A model generated the notes under the pieces. That model saw only the letters and a list, made by a program, of their open reading frames with translations, did not search any database and had not been told where the DNA came from. The position numbers and the translations under genes were made by a program. From positions 2,665,860 through 2,729,859 of the forward strand of contig NZ_JACXLC010000001.1 of assembly GCF_014705715.1 (NCBI RefSeq): a DNA stretch of 64,000 bases. The letters run 5' to 3'. Below are positions 26,661 through 35,170 of the stretch, piece after piece; position 1 is the stretch's first letter; each line of letters opens with the position of its first letter. The stretch is from Erythrobacter rubeus (GTDB lineage: Bacteria > Pseudomonadota > Alphaproteobacteria > Sphingomonadales > Sphingomonadaceae).

Positions 26661-27626
26661 ATGAGCGACAAGGACGTTACGGAAGTGGTGCCGGCGGACG
26701 CGGCAGGAATTGCCCGCGCGGCGCAATTGCTCGCTTCCGGCGACGTGGTCGCGGTGCCGACGGAGACGGTTTACGGGCTGGCAGCGCGGGCCGATAGCGC
26801 GGAGGCGGTGGCGAAGATCTATGCCGCGAAAGGCCGGCCCGATTTCAACCCGCTCATCGTGCATGTTCGCGATATCGAGCAGGCGCGCGCAATCGCCGAT
26901 TTCGATGATCGCGCGGCCGATCTTGCCGAAAGGTTCTGGCCCGGCCCGCTGACGCTCGTGCTGCCACTTTGCAGCAATGCTCGGATAGCGGATGCGGTGA
27001 CGGCGGGCCTGCCCACGATAGCCTTGCGGCAACCGGCCCACCGGGTGATGCAAGCGGTTCTTCAGAACCTGGGTCACCCCCTCGCGGCACCTTCCGCAAA
27101 TCTTAGCGAAGGCATCAGTCCAACTCGAGCGGACCATGTCATCGCATCGCTGGGTTCGGCAATCCCGATGGTGCTCGATGGAGGGCCGTGCGAACGCGGT
27201 GTCGAATCGACGATAGTTGCTTTGCGCCAGGACGGCGGCTGGTCGCTTCTTCGGCCTGGCCCGATTACCAAGGAATCGCTCCTTCGCATTCTCGGTGCCG
27301 AGACGGAGACTTCGGAGGGCACTATCGAAGCGCCCGGGCAGCTTTCGCGGCATTATTCGCCCGGTAAACCGATACGGCTCGGCGCATTGACGGCGGAGCC
27401 GAGCGAATTCCTTATCGGGTTCGGGACGGTGCACGGTGACTGCAATCTGTCAGCGGACGGTGATTTAAAGGAAGCTGCAGCAGCGCTTTATAGCTGTCTT
27501 CACAGAGCGGCGCTGTCGAGCAAGCCGAGCATCGCGATCGCGCCTGTCCCGCGGGATGGTGTAGGCCGTGCGATCAACGATCGGCTGGCGAGAGCGGCCA
27601 CCCCCTCCGGCACACGTTCGGACTAG
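26661..27626 (+). CDS. tsaC: L-threonylcarbamoyladenylate synthase (YrdC plus Sua5 domain)
   Basis: A 321-residue protein: a YrdC domain up to about residue 200 (VAVPTETVYGLAARAD, KGRPDFNPLIVHV, PSANLSEGISPT) and a C-terminal Sua5 domain joined by PGQLSRHYSPGKP. It makes threonylcarbamoyl-AMP from threonine, bicarbonate and ATP for the t6A37 modification of ANN-decoding tRNAs. This is the long, Sua5-like form. ATG at 26661 matches the family; an extension to 26448 is unrelated. Its stop shares a CTAG with the convergent lipoprotein gene. Confidence 0.92.
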   Translation: MSDKDVTEVVPADAAGIARAAQLLASGDVVAVPTETVYGLAARADSAEAVAKIYAAKGRPDFNPLIVHVRDIEQARAIADFDDRAADLAERFWPGPLTLVLPLCSNARIADAVTAGLPTIALRQPAHRVMQAVLQNLGHPLAAPSANLSEGISPTRADHVIASLGSAIPMVLDGGPCERGVESTIVALRQDGGWSLLRPGPITKESLLRILGAETETSEGTIEAPGQLSRHYSPGKPIRLGALTAEPSEFLIGFGTVHGDCNLSADGDLKEAAAALYSCLHRAALSSKPSIAIAPVPRDGVGRAINDRLARAATPSGTRSD

Positions 27627-27985
27627 TCGCGATCGGGCTCGACTGGGACAGTCGGCATGATCTGTTCGATCTCGGCGTAAGTCGCGCGCGCATCTTCGCA
27701 GGCCTCCTGATCGCCGTCGCGGCAATCTTCCAGCTGCCTTTCGTAGCGGCGATCAAGCTTGCCAAGCCGCTCTTCGCGCTTGCGAATTTCGCGTCCGCGC
27801 TTCTCGTCCGCTTCGGATTGGCTCGTCGTGGCGAGATCGACAGCCTTGCTGCCCACTCGGATCGGGGCCGTGGCTACGTCAGCCGCCGCCTTCACGAGGC
27901 AGCCTGACAGTATTGCCGACATAGCGATGAGCGAAAGAGCGGGTAGCGCGCGCATGCCGCGTTTTTGCGCGCGCCAGCCATTCAT
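27623..27985 (-). CDS. Small charged lipoprotein, function unknown
   Basis: A 120-residue protein with an N-terminal lipoprotein signal (MRALPALSLIAMSAILSGC; lipobox LSGC), the cysteine being the predicted lipidated residue. The mature part is hydrophilic and probably helical (KRGREIRKREERLGKLDRR) with two cysteines in ECxDGDQEAC-like spacing. No known domain is recognised. Start ATG 27985, or 27955 for a shorter signal. It lies 27 bp downstream of the GIN-domain lipoprotein on the same strand. Confidence 0.72.
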   Translation of the reverse strand: MNGWRAQKRGMRALPALSLIAMSAILSGCLVKAAADVATAPIRVGSKAVDLATTSQSEADEKRGREIRKREERLGKLDRRYERQLEDCRDGDQEACEDARATYAEIEQIMPTVPVEPDRD

Positions 27986-28012
27986 TGCAACCCGCCGCGG
28001 GCTGCGAACGCT

Positions 28013-28807
28013 CTATTCGTCGGCTGCGATAGCTCGTTCTGGCGCAGCCGCTGCTGTTTCGGCGGGGCGGCAGGTCAGTGAGCCCGAGCCCGCGCTTTGT
28101 ACCGAGCAGCTTGCCGAGCCATAGACGGTCACGTCGCCCGATCCGGCGATTTCGGCGGACACCGTGCCATCGGAGGCCAATTCCACATCTCCCGAGCCTG
28201 CGATTTCGACGCTCGCATCATCGGCGGAGAGGTTGGCGAAGTCGACATCGCCCGAGCCTGCGATCTCGATCGACACATTGATCGCTCGGCCAATGGCTGT
28301 CACGTTGCCCGACCCTGCGATTTCGACTTCCAGCCGGTCCGCGTCAATATTTCCGACCTTGATATCTCCCGAACCGGCGATTTCGATTTCGGCGCTATCG
28401 CTGGCCATGCTTTCAGCTTCGATCTGCCCGCTGCCTGCGATCCCCAATTCGGAGGGCGCTGGCATGCTCACCAGGACCATCGCCACGCCCGAACCGTCGA
28501 AAATATTGCGATCGCGGGCGATCGTGAGGCGGTCGCCATCGCGGTCGAACCGCAAAGCTTCGCCAGCCTTCGTGTCGCCTTCGACCGATATCGCCAGTTC
28601 GCTCGCTTCGGTGATGAAAACCCTGTCGGGCCCTGCCAGAACCAATTTGGACGGCGCTGCACCGCTCATATCGAGTTCCGCCAGCGGCACGCCATCGACA
28701 CTTTCCCAGTCATCCATATAGGCGCAGCCAGATAACGCGGTGCCCAAAGCCAACAGCGCCAGGGGTGCCGCGCTCTTGGCGCAGCCGCGAACAAACCGAT
28801 CGATCAT
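28013..28807 (-). CDS. GIN-domain (DUF2807) repeat lipoprotein
   Basis: A 264-residue protein with lipobox LSGC at about residues 25-28, so probably outer-membrane or periplasmic. From about residue 120 it has seven turns ending in AGSG, mostly (I/V/A)EIAGSGD(V/I), spaced about 15-20 residues. This is the GIN/DUF2807 right-handed beta-helix described as a putative autotransporter adhesin domain. Function is unknown; adhesion or envelope stress sensing is suggested in annotations. GGAGG lies close before the ATG at 28807. The repeated coding DNA covers about 28080-28450. Confidence 0.85.
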   Translation of the reverse strand: MIDRFVRGCAKSAAPLALLALGTALSGCAYMDDWESVDGVPLAELDMSGAAPSKLVLAGPDRVFITEASELAISVEGDTKAGEALRFDRDGDRLTIARDRNIFDGSGVAMVLVSMPAPSELGIAGSGQIEAESMASDSAEIEIAGSGDIKVGNIDADRLEVEIAGSGNVTAIGRAINVSIEIAGSGDVDFANLSADDASVEIAGSGDVELASDGTVSAEIAGSGDVTVYGSASCSVQSAGSGSLTCRPAETAAAAPERAIAADE

Positions 28808-28897
28808 ATTACCTCCACCTGAAATGCGTGTTGCTGATATAATACAGCACGCACCTCATGGCAAGTGGTCCGAATGTGCTGAGCGCCCGCAGGCGAA

Positions 28898-28930
28898 ACA
28901 AAAAAGGCCGCCCGAACCAGGGCGGCCTTT
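28898..28930 (-). terminator. Rho-independent terminator of carD
   Basis: An 11-bp perfect stem, AAAGGCCGCCC (28903-28913) with GGGCGGCCTTT (28920-28930), loop GAACCA. On the minus strand it is followed by TTTTTGTTTCGC, a good U-tract, 25 bp after the carD stop. Confidence 0.9.
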
Positions 28931-28955
28931 CGATACCTTGATGCGACGAACGTTC

Positions 28956-29492
28956 TTAGCTGTCGTCGTCATCGTTGTTGTAATATTGCGGTGCATGCTC
29001 CCGCAGCACTTCGAGGATCTTCTCGAGCGCGGTTGCCTCGTCGGTCTCTTCCATCGCAGCGAGTTCGCGGGCGAGGCGGCTGGAGGCCGCTTCGAAAATC
29101 TGACGCTCCGAATAACTTTGCTCTGGCTGATCGTCGGGACGGAACAGATCGCGCGTCACCTCGGCGATGAGCACGATTTCGCCCGAATTGATCTTCGCTT
29201 CATATTCTTGCGCCCGGCGCGACCACATGGTGCGCTTCACCTTCGGCTTGCCCTTCAGGGTTTCCATCGCCTCTTTCAGCGTCTTGTCCGAAGACAGTTT
29301 GCGCATGCCGATGGATTCGACCTTGTTGACCGGAACGCGCAAGGTCATGCGCTCTTTTTCAAAGCGAAGAACATACAGTTCCAACTGCATGCCAGCGATT
29401 TCTTCATTCTGAAGTTCGATAACACGGCCAACGCCGTGCTTGGGGTAAACAACGTAATCTCCGACGACGAATGCGGGCGCATTGCTTGCCAT
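28956..29492 (-). CDS. carD: CarD family transcriptional regulator (CdnL type)
   Basis: A 178-residue RNA polymerase-binding protein. The N-terminal Tudor-like domain is FVVGDYVVYPKHGVGRVIEL, and the C-terminal helical part includes MWSRRAQEYEAKINSGE. CarD/CdnL binds the beta subunit and stabilises open complexes at rRNA and growth promoters. ATG at 29492 is chosen because AAAGGA lies seven bases upstream. It ends with an acidic tail (YYNNDDDDS) and is followed by a strong terminator. Confidence 0.93.
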   Translation of the reverse strand: MASNAPAFVVGDYVVYPKHGVGRVIELQNEEIAGMQLELYVLRFEKERMTLRVPVNKVESIGMRKLSSDKTLKEAMETLKGKPKVKRTMWSRRAQEYEAKINSGEIVLIAEVTRDLFRPDDQPEQSYSERQIFEAASSRLARELAAMEETDEATALEKILEVLREHAPQYYNNDDDDS

Positions 29493-29813
29493 GCGAATTC
29501 CTTTCACTCAGTCTTCCGCAGCAACAGATCGTACGATTTACAACTCGGCGCACTGCCTCCTGATTAGAGAGACGTGCGCCGCAGCCAGATCATCCAAAGC
29601 TGTGTTGCTGGGTAGTGACCTTTCTACTTCTAATAGGCCAGCACAGGCATCACCCAGTGCGGTTGATCGATTATATAGCATAATCGCAACAAAATTGCGA
29701 GTCCGCTCGCTGCACCAGCACATTTCCGCTGCAACGCACAATCTTAACGCTGCCGCGCGAAGCTTTATGTTGTTCGAATCCTTGCGCTTTTTTCGGTCAA
29801 GCGCGGACCCGGA
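29493..29813. other. Intergenic region carrying the carD promoter; two adjacent palindromes
   Basis: A 321-bp gap between carD and fdxA, both leftward. No gene is convincing in it. It is AT-rich at 29661-29700. CGATTAT (29668-29674) and ATAATCG (29680-29686) form a 7-bp inverted repeat; CGCAA (29685-29689) and TTGCG (29695-29699) form a second one. These may be operator sites, 180-210 bp upstream of carD. Confidence 0.4.
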
Positions 29814-30152
29814 TCAATCGCCTTCGCCAGGCTCGCTGCTGAAGTACTTCTCGAACTTGCCCTCTTCGCCCTTGTGGTCGTCGGCGTCGGCTGGCGGCTC
29901 TTTCTGGCTCGTGATGTTGGGCCATTCAGCCGAGAACTTCGTGTTAAGCTCCAGCCATTTTTCGAGACCATCTTCGGTGTCGGGCAGGATCGCTTCCGCC
30001 GGGCATTCCGGTTCGCAGACCCCGCAATCGATGCACTCGCTCGGATTGATAACGAGCATGTTCTCACCCTCGTAGAAGCAGTCTACGGGACAGACCTCAA
30101 CGCAGTCGGTGTATTTGCATTTGATGCAGTCATCGGTGACGACATAGGTCAT
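29814..30152 (-). CDS. fdxA: Seven-iron ferredoxin FdxA
   Basis: A 112-residue ferredoxin. The first cluster region [17 protein letters not shown] lacks the full CxxCxxCxxxCP set and fits a 3Fe-4S site; the second, [12 protein letters not shown], is a typical 4Fe-4S motif. It carries electrons in the cytoplasm. The C-terminal half is acidic. It sits between the S4/helicase pair and carD, a cluster that I recall as common in alphaproteobacteria. Confidence 0.94.
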   Translation of the reverse strand: MTYVVTDDCIKCKYTDCVEVCPVDCFYEGENMLVINPSECIDCGVCEPECPAEAILPDTEDGLEKWLELNTKFSAEWPNITSQKEPPADADDHKGEEGKFEKYFSSEPGEGD

Positions 30153-30242
30153 TTAAGAGAACTCTCGAGAATGGGCGGGTTGCACGGGGCCTGCTATGTC
30201 GAATTGTCTGCATGGGTCAAGCCTGCAAAATGACCGGCTCGG

Positions 30243-30536
30243 TCAGTTTCGGTTTAGCTCGCGATAGTGCAACTTTGCCGCTGCGGGTGACAGGCGCCGC
30301 TCGGGTAAGGCGGCGATTTCGACGACCCGCACCTCGCCTCCTTGAACGAGAGTGATGACATCGCCGATGTACGTATTCTCGGAAGCGCGCCGGACGTGCT
30401 GCCCATTGCGACGCAGCGCATGGCTATCGATCATGGCCTGAGCTGCGGACCGGGTGCGGGCAAAGCGGAGGTAAACGAGCAGACGATCGATGCGGATCGA
30501 AGGCTCCGCGTCGCAGTCCGGGGCCTCCCTCGTCAT
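30243..30536 (-). CDS. S4-domain RNA-binding protein (HslR-like)
   Basis: A 97-residue protein made of a single S4 domain: IRIDRLLVYLRFARTRSAAQ then NGQHVRRASENTYIGDVITLV. Relatives such as Hsp15 bind ribosomal RNA on stalled 50S subunits. The start overlaps the stop of the SUV3-like helicase by 4 bp, so both are made together and may work together on RNA; that link is inference. Confidence 0.87.
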   Translation of the reverse strand: MTREAPDCDAEPSIRIDRLLVYLRFARTRSAAQAMIDSHALRRNGQHVRRASENTYIGDVITLVQGGEVRVVEIAALPERRLSPAAAKLHYRELNRN

Positions 30537-33241
30537 CCGCCGAGCAGATCGGCAAGTCCATCGAACGCGCCGCCAGCCTTTGCGGGGCCGGTATCGACCT
30601 TTTGCCGGGGTTGTCGCTGGTGCCCCTTCTTTCCGCGCGGGCGTTGATCGCTGCCTTTTTTTCTTCGGTCATCCGCCTTGCGCCGACGGTTCTGGTTGTC
30701 GCCGGGTCGCCGTGGTCGCCACGTCCAGCTGTCTGGCGACGGAGGGCCGAAAGCACCCTCGCCAAGCATTCGCGCACGCTGGAGCCGGAAGCCAGCACTG
30801 CCTAACAGCCTGCGCGCGTTTTCTTCTTCGAGACCGATCGAGATCGGCAGCGAGAGGTCGATCCGGAAACGCGGGTTGCGCTCCTTTCTGGCTTTCTCGG
30901 CAGCCTTGCTGCGTGCATCGAACGCCGCACGCAGGATCTTTTCAGCCAGGTCGACGCGAATGATCTGCGATCCGGCGGGCCTGTATCCGGCCGGCAGCCT
31001 TTTCGCTTCGCTTAGAACCGGAAGCATCGCTTCTTGCAGCGGCCGCTTGTCGAGACCGAGCGCGTGGAGCAACTGGCGCGGTGCGGGTTTCAGCAGCGGA
31101 GCGGCGTAGATATCGAGCGCGCCGAAAGTTACGCCCAGCTTGCGCAGGAAAGGGCGCATTTCCTTCGGCAGATGTTGAAGTCCCGCGCTTTCGCGGCTCA
31201 CTACTCCGCGAGCCTCGATCAAGGTGATGAGCAGTGCGCGCGCTTGCGAACCCGCTTCTGGATCGCGCGCCGCGGCCGCGAGCTTGCGCAGGGGCGCCAG
31301 CGGTTCGAGCCGGGTCGCGAGCCATTCGCTAAGGCCAGTTTCGAGATTGGAGCGAGCGGGCTCGGCCAGGAGCGACACGTCGCGGGAAAGATTGAGGCGT
31401 GCCGTCTCGAAATCATCGGACATTTCGATTTCCGCCAGCGCCCGGCCCTGCCAGTGGATGGAACCGCGCTCTATCGTCAATTCGGCAAGACCTTCGGCAA
31501 GCAGCCACGCCGCGCGCTTCGCGAGGATGCCGGGCAAAGCCTTTTCGCCCGCCGCCAGCAGCATTTTGCGGTCCGCGGCGGTCGCGTCGGGATCGACCAC
31601 GAAGCGGAAACCATCGAGGCGGCCGATCGGTTCATCCTCGACCGTCAGCCGTCCATCGGCCTCCAGCGTTACGGGGAGCGCGCTTGCATCCTGTCCAAGC
31701 GATTTCATCAGTATCGTCGTCCTTCGGTTGACGAAGCGCTCGGTCAGGCGCGCGTGCAGCGCATCGGAGAGCTTCGCTTCGACCGCGCGCGCCCGCGCAG
31801 CCATTTCGTCGCGCGCCAGCACCCAGTCGGGTCGCTGGCAGATATAGGCCCAGGATCGGATCGCGGCTATCCTTCCCTGCAGCGTGTCGATGTCGCCGCT
31901 CGTCCGGTCGAGCTCCGCTATGCGCGCCGCGACGAAATCCGCGCCGAGATAGCCGCCCGCGAGGTCCTGCCAAAGCCGCGCAACGAAGCGCGCGTGCGGA
32001 TCGACGCCGACTTGGCGGAAATCGGGAAGGCAGCATGCTTCCCAGAACCGCCGCACGAGGCCGCTGCCGCGTACCGTCTTCGCAATCGGATCCTCTGCCA
32101 GCCGCTTCAGCACCGCAAGATCGATCGCCTGAGGCGCCGCGCGCAAAACGTCATGGCGCGGACGGCTTTCGAGGTCACCTATCAACACCGCCAGCGTATC
32201 GAACCGCGGCTCGGCCTCGCGCCAGTACAGCTTGGTCAGAGGAGCAAAGCGATGCTCCTCGATCGCGAATATCTCTTCGTCGGTGAATTCGAGCGGCGCG
32301 CCCGAGCGGCTGCCGCCGCCCGCCAGAGTTCCGAAACTCCCGTCGGTCTGGTGCCGGCCCGCCCGTCCGGCGATCTGTGCCATCTCGGAAGGGATCAGGC
32401 GGCGTTTGCGCTGTCCATCGAATTTGGAAAGCGCTGCGAATGCCACGTGATTGAGGTCGAGATTGAGCCCCATGCCAATCGCATCGGTGGCGACGATGTA
32501 ATCGACCTCACCATTCTGGAACAATTCGACCTGCTTGTTACGCGTTTCCGGTGAAAGTGCGCCCATGACGACCGCCGCCCCACCGCGAAACCGCCGCAAA
32601 GCTTCGGCCATCGCGTAAACCTGCTCCACCGAAAAAGCGACCACAGCGCTGCGCGGAGGCAGGCGTGAGAGTTTCGCGGTGCCTGAATGAGTCAGAGTGG
32701 AAAAACGCGGGCGCTCGACCATTTCGGCGCGCGGGATCAGGGCCTTGACGATGGGCTCCAGCGTGGCCGAACCGAGGATCATGGTCTCCTCGCGGCCCCG
32801 CGCATTCAGCAGCCTGTCGGTGAAGATATGCCCGCGTTCGGGATCGGCGCCGATTTGCGCTTCGTCGATAGCCACGAAGGCATGGCCACCGCCGAGCCTG
32901 TCCATCGCCTCCATCGTGCAGCAGAAATAGCGTGCGTTGGGCGGCTCGATCCGCTGCTCTCCGGTGATGAGCGCAACCGCATCGTCGCCCTTGATCGCGC
33001 GCACCCGGTCATAGACCTCGCGTGCCAGCAACCGCAGCGGAAACCCCATCATTCCGCTCGAATGGCCGCACATGCGTTCGATCGCGAGATGCGTCTTGCC
33101 GGTATTGGTCGGCCCGAGCACCGCCCGGACCCTGGAATCGCTGGAAATCGGGTTCACGGCTGCGCTTGTGTCAGTCTTGCCCGGCATGGGCAATGGCTTG
33201 GCGAAAGCGCCTCCACTTTCCCTCGGCACGGCTTGTCGCAT
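30533..33241 (-). CDS. SUV3-like DEAD/DExH helicase (mitochondrial-type RNA helicase family)
   Basis: A 902-residue helicase: motif I LGPTNTGKTHLA, motif II AIDEAQIGAD, motif III GSATLEP, and motif VI IAGRAGRHQTDG. This arrangement resembles eukaryotic SUV3, which unwinds RNA in the mitochondrial degradosome. A long central part (about 350-800) is family-specific, and the last ~70 residues are rich in Lys/Arg (KADDRRKKGSDQRPRGKK). ATG at 33241 is preferred; TTG at 33292 would add 17 residues. Divergent from the M23 peptidase gene. Confidence 0.87.
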   Translation of the reverse strand: MRQAVPRESGGAFAKPLPMPGKTDTSAAVNPISSDSRVRAVLGPTNTGKTHLAIERMCGHSSGMMGFPLRLLAREVYDRVRAIKGDDAVALITGEQRIEPPNARYFCCTMEAMDRLGGGHAFVAIDEAQIGADPERGHIFTDRLLNARGREETMILGSATLEPIVKALIPRAEMVERPRFSTLTHSGTAKLSRLPPRSAVVAFSVEQVYAMAEALRRFRGGAAVVMGALSPETRNKQVELFQNGEVDYIVATDAIGMGLNLDLNHVAFAALSKFDGQRKRRLIPSEMAQIAGRAGRHQTDGSFGTLAGGGSRSGAPLEFTDEEIFAIEEHRFAPLTKLYWREAEPRFDTLAVLIGDLESRPRHDVLRAAPQAIDLAVLKRLAEDPIAKTVRGSGLVRRFWEACCLPDFRQVGVDPHARFVARLWQDLAGGYLGADFVAARIAELDRTSGDIDTLQGRIAAIRSWAYICQRPDWVLARDEMAARARAVEAKLSDALHARLTERFVNRRTTILMKSLGQDASALPVTLEADGRLTVEDEPIGRLDGFRFVVDPDATAADRKMLLAAGEKALPGILAKRAAWLLAEGLAELTIERGSIHWQGRALAEIEMSDDFETARLNLSRDVSLLAEPARSNLETGLSEWLATRLEPLAPLRKLAAAARDPEAGSQARALLITLIEARGVVSRESAGLQHLPKEMRPFLRKLGVTFGALDIYAAPLLKPAPRQLLHALGLDKRPLQEAMLPVLSEAKRLPAGYRPAGSQIIRVDLAEKILRAAFDARSKAAEKARKERNPRFRIDLSLPISIGLEEENARRLLGSAGFRLQRARMLGEGAFGPPSPDSWTWRPRRPGDNQNRRRKADDRRKKGSDQRPRGKKGHQRQPRQKVDTGPAKAGGAFDGLADLLGG

Positions 33242-33350
33242 CCTCGACTCGGTTGATCGATGGTTAAGCAGAGATTTACTTTGTTCCGTCAAGATTTTGC
33301 GGCATTACGCAGAAAGTCGATGGCCGAAGGCGGTCTCGGGGGGAAATCAA

Positions 33351-35090
33351 TTGGATTACGGGCGCGAAATAGCCCCTAATGGCGACGGTGAAGAGAATGC
33401 GGAGCTCGATGCTTCCGCTCTGCCTGCTGCGCGTGCCCGCGCCGAGGGCCGCGACCGAACCAAAGCGCAGGCGATAACCGCGTACCTTCGCCGATTTGCA
33501 CCTCGCAGAAAACCTGTCGTCAAAGACAATGCCGGTCGCAGGGTCCTCTCTCGCGGGAGCGGGCTCGCCGAGCGCTACGACGAGTGGAAAATCCACGCCG
33601 GGACCTGGGTGAGCGAATTGGATCTCGCCCCGGACCTTGCCGAGAATATCGGCAGCCGCCGCTGGTTTCGCGGACTTGGGACGATGATCGGCCTCGGTGC
33701 CGTCGCGCTTGCCTTCTGGCCCGACTTCGCCCCGCTTGAAGCGCGGTCGGCCATGCCCGAAGGCGCGGAAATCCGCGACGAGTTTCGCAGCCAGATGATC
33801 ATGCCGCTCGCATATGGTGCGGATAGTGGACGCCGGATGGGTCCGACATCGCAGGTGATACCGCTCGCCAGTGCGCCGGAGCGTCCGCAGATCGAATTGC
33901 TCGCAACCCTGGCACCTGGCGACAGTTTTGAAACGATGCTCCGCCGCGCCGGTGTCTCGACCAGCGATGTCGACAGGGTCAGCGCGCTGATCGGCGACGC
34001 GATGCCACTTTCAGAAATCGAGCCGGGCACACAGATCGACATCACCCTTGGGCGCAGGGCACAGCCGGGCACGCCTCGTCCGCTCGACGCGCTCAAGTTT
34101 CGCGCGCGTTTCGATCTCGAGCTTGAAATCGGCAGACGAGGTTTCAACGCGGAAACGGGCGAGGGCGGTATGCTCGCGTTGCAGCGCAATGTCATTCGCG
34201 TCGACGATACGCCGCTGCGTGTGCGGGGCAAGGTAGGCTCGAGCCTTTACCGCTCGATGCGCTCGGCGGGTGTACCCGCGAGCGCGGTGCAGGATTACAT
34301 CAAGGCACTCGACGCCCAGATCGACCTTAACCGCGAAGTGCGCGCTGCGGACGAATTCGACATTATCGTTGCCTATCGCCGCGCGGCCACCGGAGAGCGG
34401 CAGGCGGGCAACCTGCTCTATGCCGGGATCGACCGCGGAGGGCAGCCGCGCACGCAATTGATGCGCTGGGGCGATGAGGGCCGCTTTTACGAGGCATCCG
34501 GGGTGGGCGAACAGCGCGGCGGCCTGATCGCGCCGGTTCCGGGCCGCATCTCATCGCGTTACGGTATGCGCCGGCACCCTATCCTCGGTTATCGCCGCAT
34601 GCATGCAGGGCTCGATTTCAAGGCGCGCCGCGGAACGCCGATCGCAGCGGTGACCGACGGAACCGTGAGCGGCGCGGGCCGGATGGGGGGATGCGGCATT
34701 GCGGTGCGGCTCAATCATGGGAATGGCCTTTCAACGCGGTACTGCCACATGAGCCGGATGGCTGTGCGCCGCGGACAGCAGGTCCGCCGAGGGCAGATCA
34801 TCGGATATGTCGGCTCGACCGGCCTCTCGACCGGACCGCACCTCCATTACGAAATGTATCGCGGCGGCCGTCACATCAATCCAGCCAGCGTCAAATTCGT
34901 GACCCGCGCCCAGCTTTCGGGCACGGAGCTGATCGATTTCCGCCGCCAGCTCATCAAGCTGAAAGAGGTAAAAGTGGGCGCGGCGCTCGAGGATCTGGAG
35001 CAGCTCCAGACCGAGGTCGAGGAACCGATGCGCGAGATCGAGAAGATCGACATGGCGCGCCGCATCGGCAACGGAGCGAACGGCCCCTGA
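33351..35090 (+). CDS. M23 family metallopeptidase, membrane anchored (TTG start)
   Basis: About 579 residues from a TTG at 33351 that has GGGGGG eight bases upstream; no ATG fits before the conserved region. A hydrophobic helix (LGTMIGLGAVALAFWPDF) near residue 110 anchors it, followed by a OapA/LysM-like segment (LAPGDSFETMLRRAGVS). The C-terminal LytM domain is complete: zinc ligands in YRRMHAGLDF and HLHYE. It should cut peptidoglycan cross-bridges in the periplasm. The frame stays open upstream to 33072, inside the helicase gene on the other strand, which I do not accept. Confidence 0.82.
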   Translation: MDYGREIAPNGDGEENAELDASALPAARARAEGRDRTKAQAITAYLRRFAPRRKPVVKDNAGRRVLSRGSGLAERYDEWKIHAGTWVSELDLAPDLAENIGSRRWFRGLGTMIGLGAVALAFWPDFAPLEARSAMPEGAEIRDEFRSQMIMPLAYGADSGRRMGPTSQVIPLASAPERPQIELLATLAPGDSFETMLRRAGVSTSDVDRVSALIGDAMPLSEIEPGTQIDITLGRRAQPGTPRPLDALKFRARFDLELEIGRRGFNAETGEGGMLALQRNVIRVDDTPLRVRGKVGSSLYRSMRSAGVPASAVQDYIKALDAQIDLNREVRAADEFDIIVAYRRAATGERQAGNLLYAGIDRGGQPRTQLMRWGDEGRFYEASGVGEQRGGLIAPVPGRISSRYGMRRHPILGYRRMHAGLDFKARRGTPIAAVTDGTVSGAGRMGGCGIAVRLNHGNGLSTRYCHMSRMAVRRGQQVRRGQIIGYVGSTGLSTGPHLHYEMYRGGRHINPASVKFVTRAQLSGTELIDFRRQLIKLKEVKVGAALEDLEQLQTEVEEPMREIEKIDMARRIGNGANGP

Positions 35091-35170
35091 GGTTTTTCGC
35101 GCACGCGGTGCCTGCGTGTTCAGCGCTTGTCATTGCAGCGCTGCGGTAATTGCGGCTACACCTGCCGCCC

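Noticed and set aside
29538..29741. Small leftward frame of 67 codons in the carD-fdxA gap
   Set aside because: No ribosome site or recognisable motif, and it covers the AT-rich palindromes likely to be regulatory.
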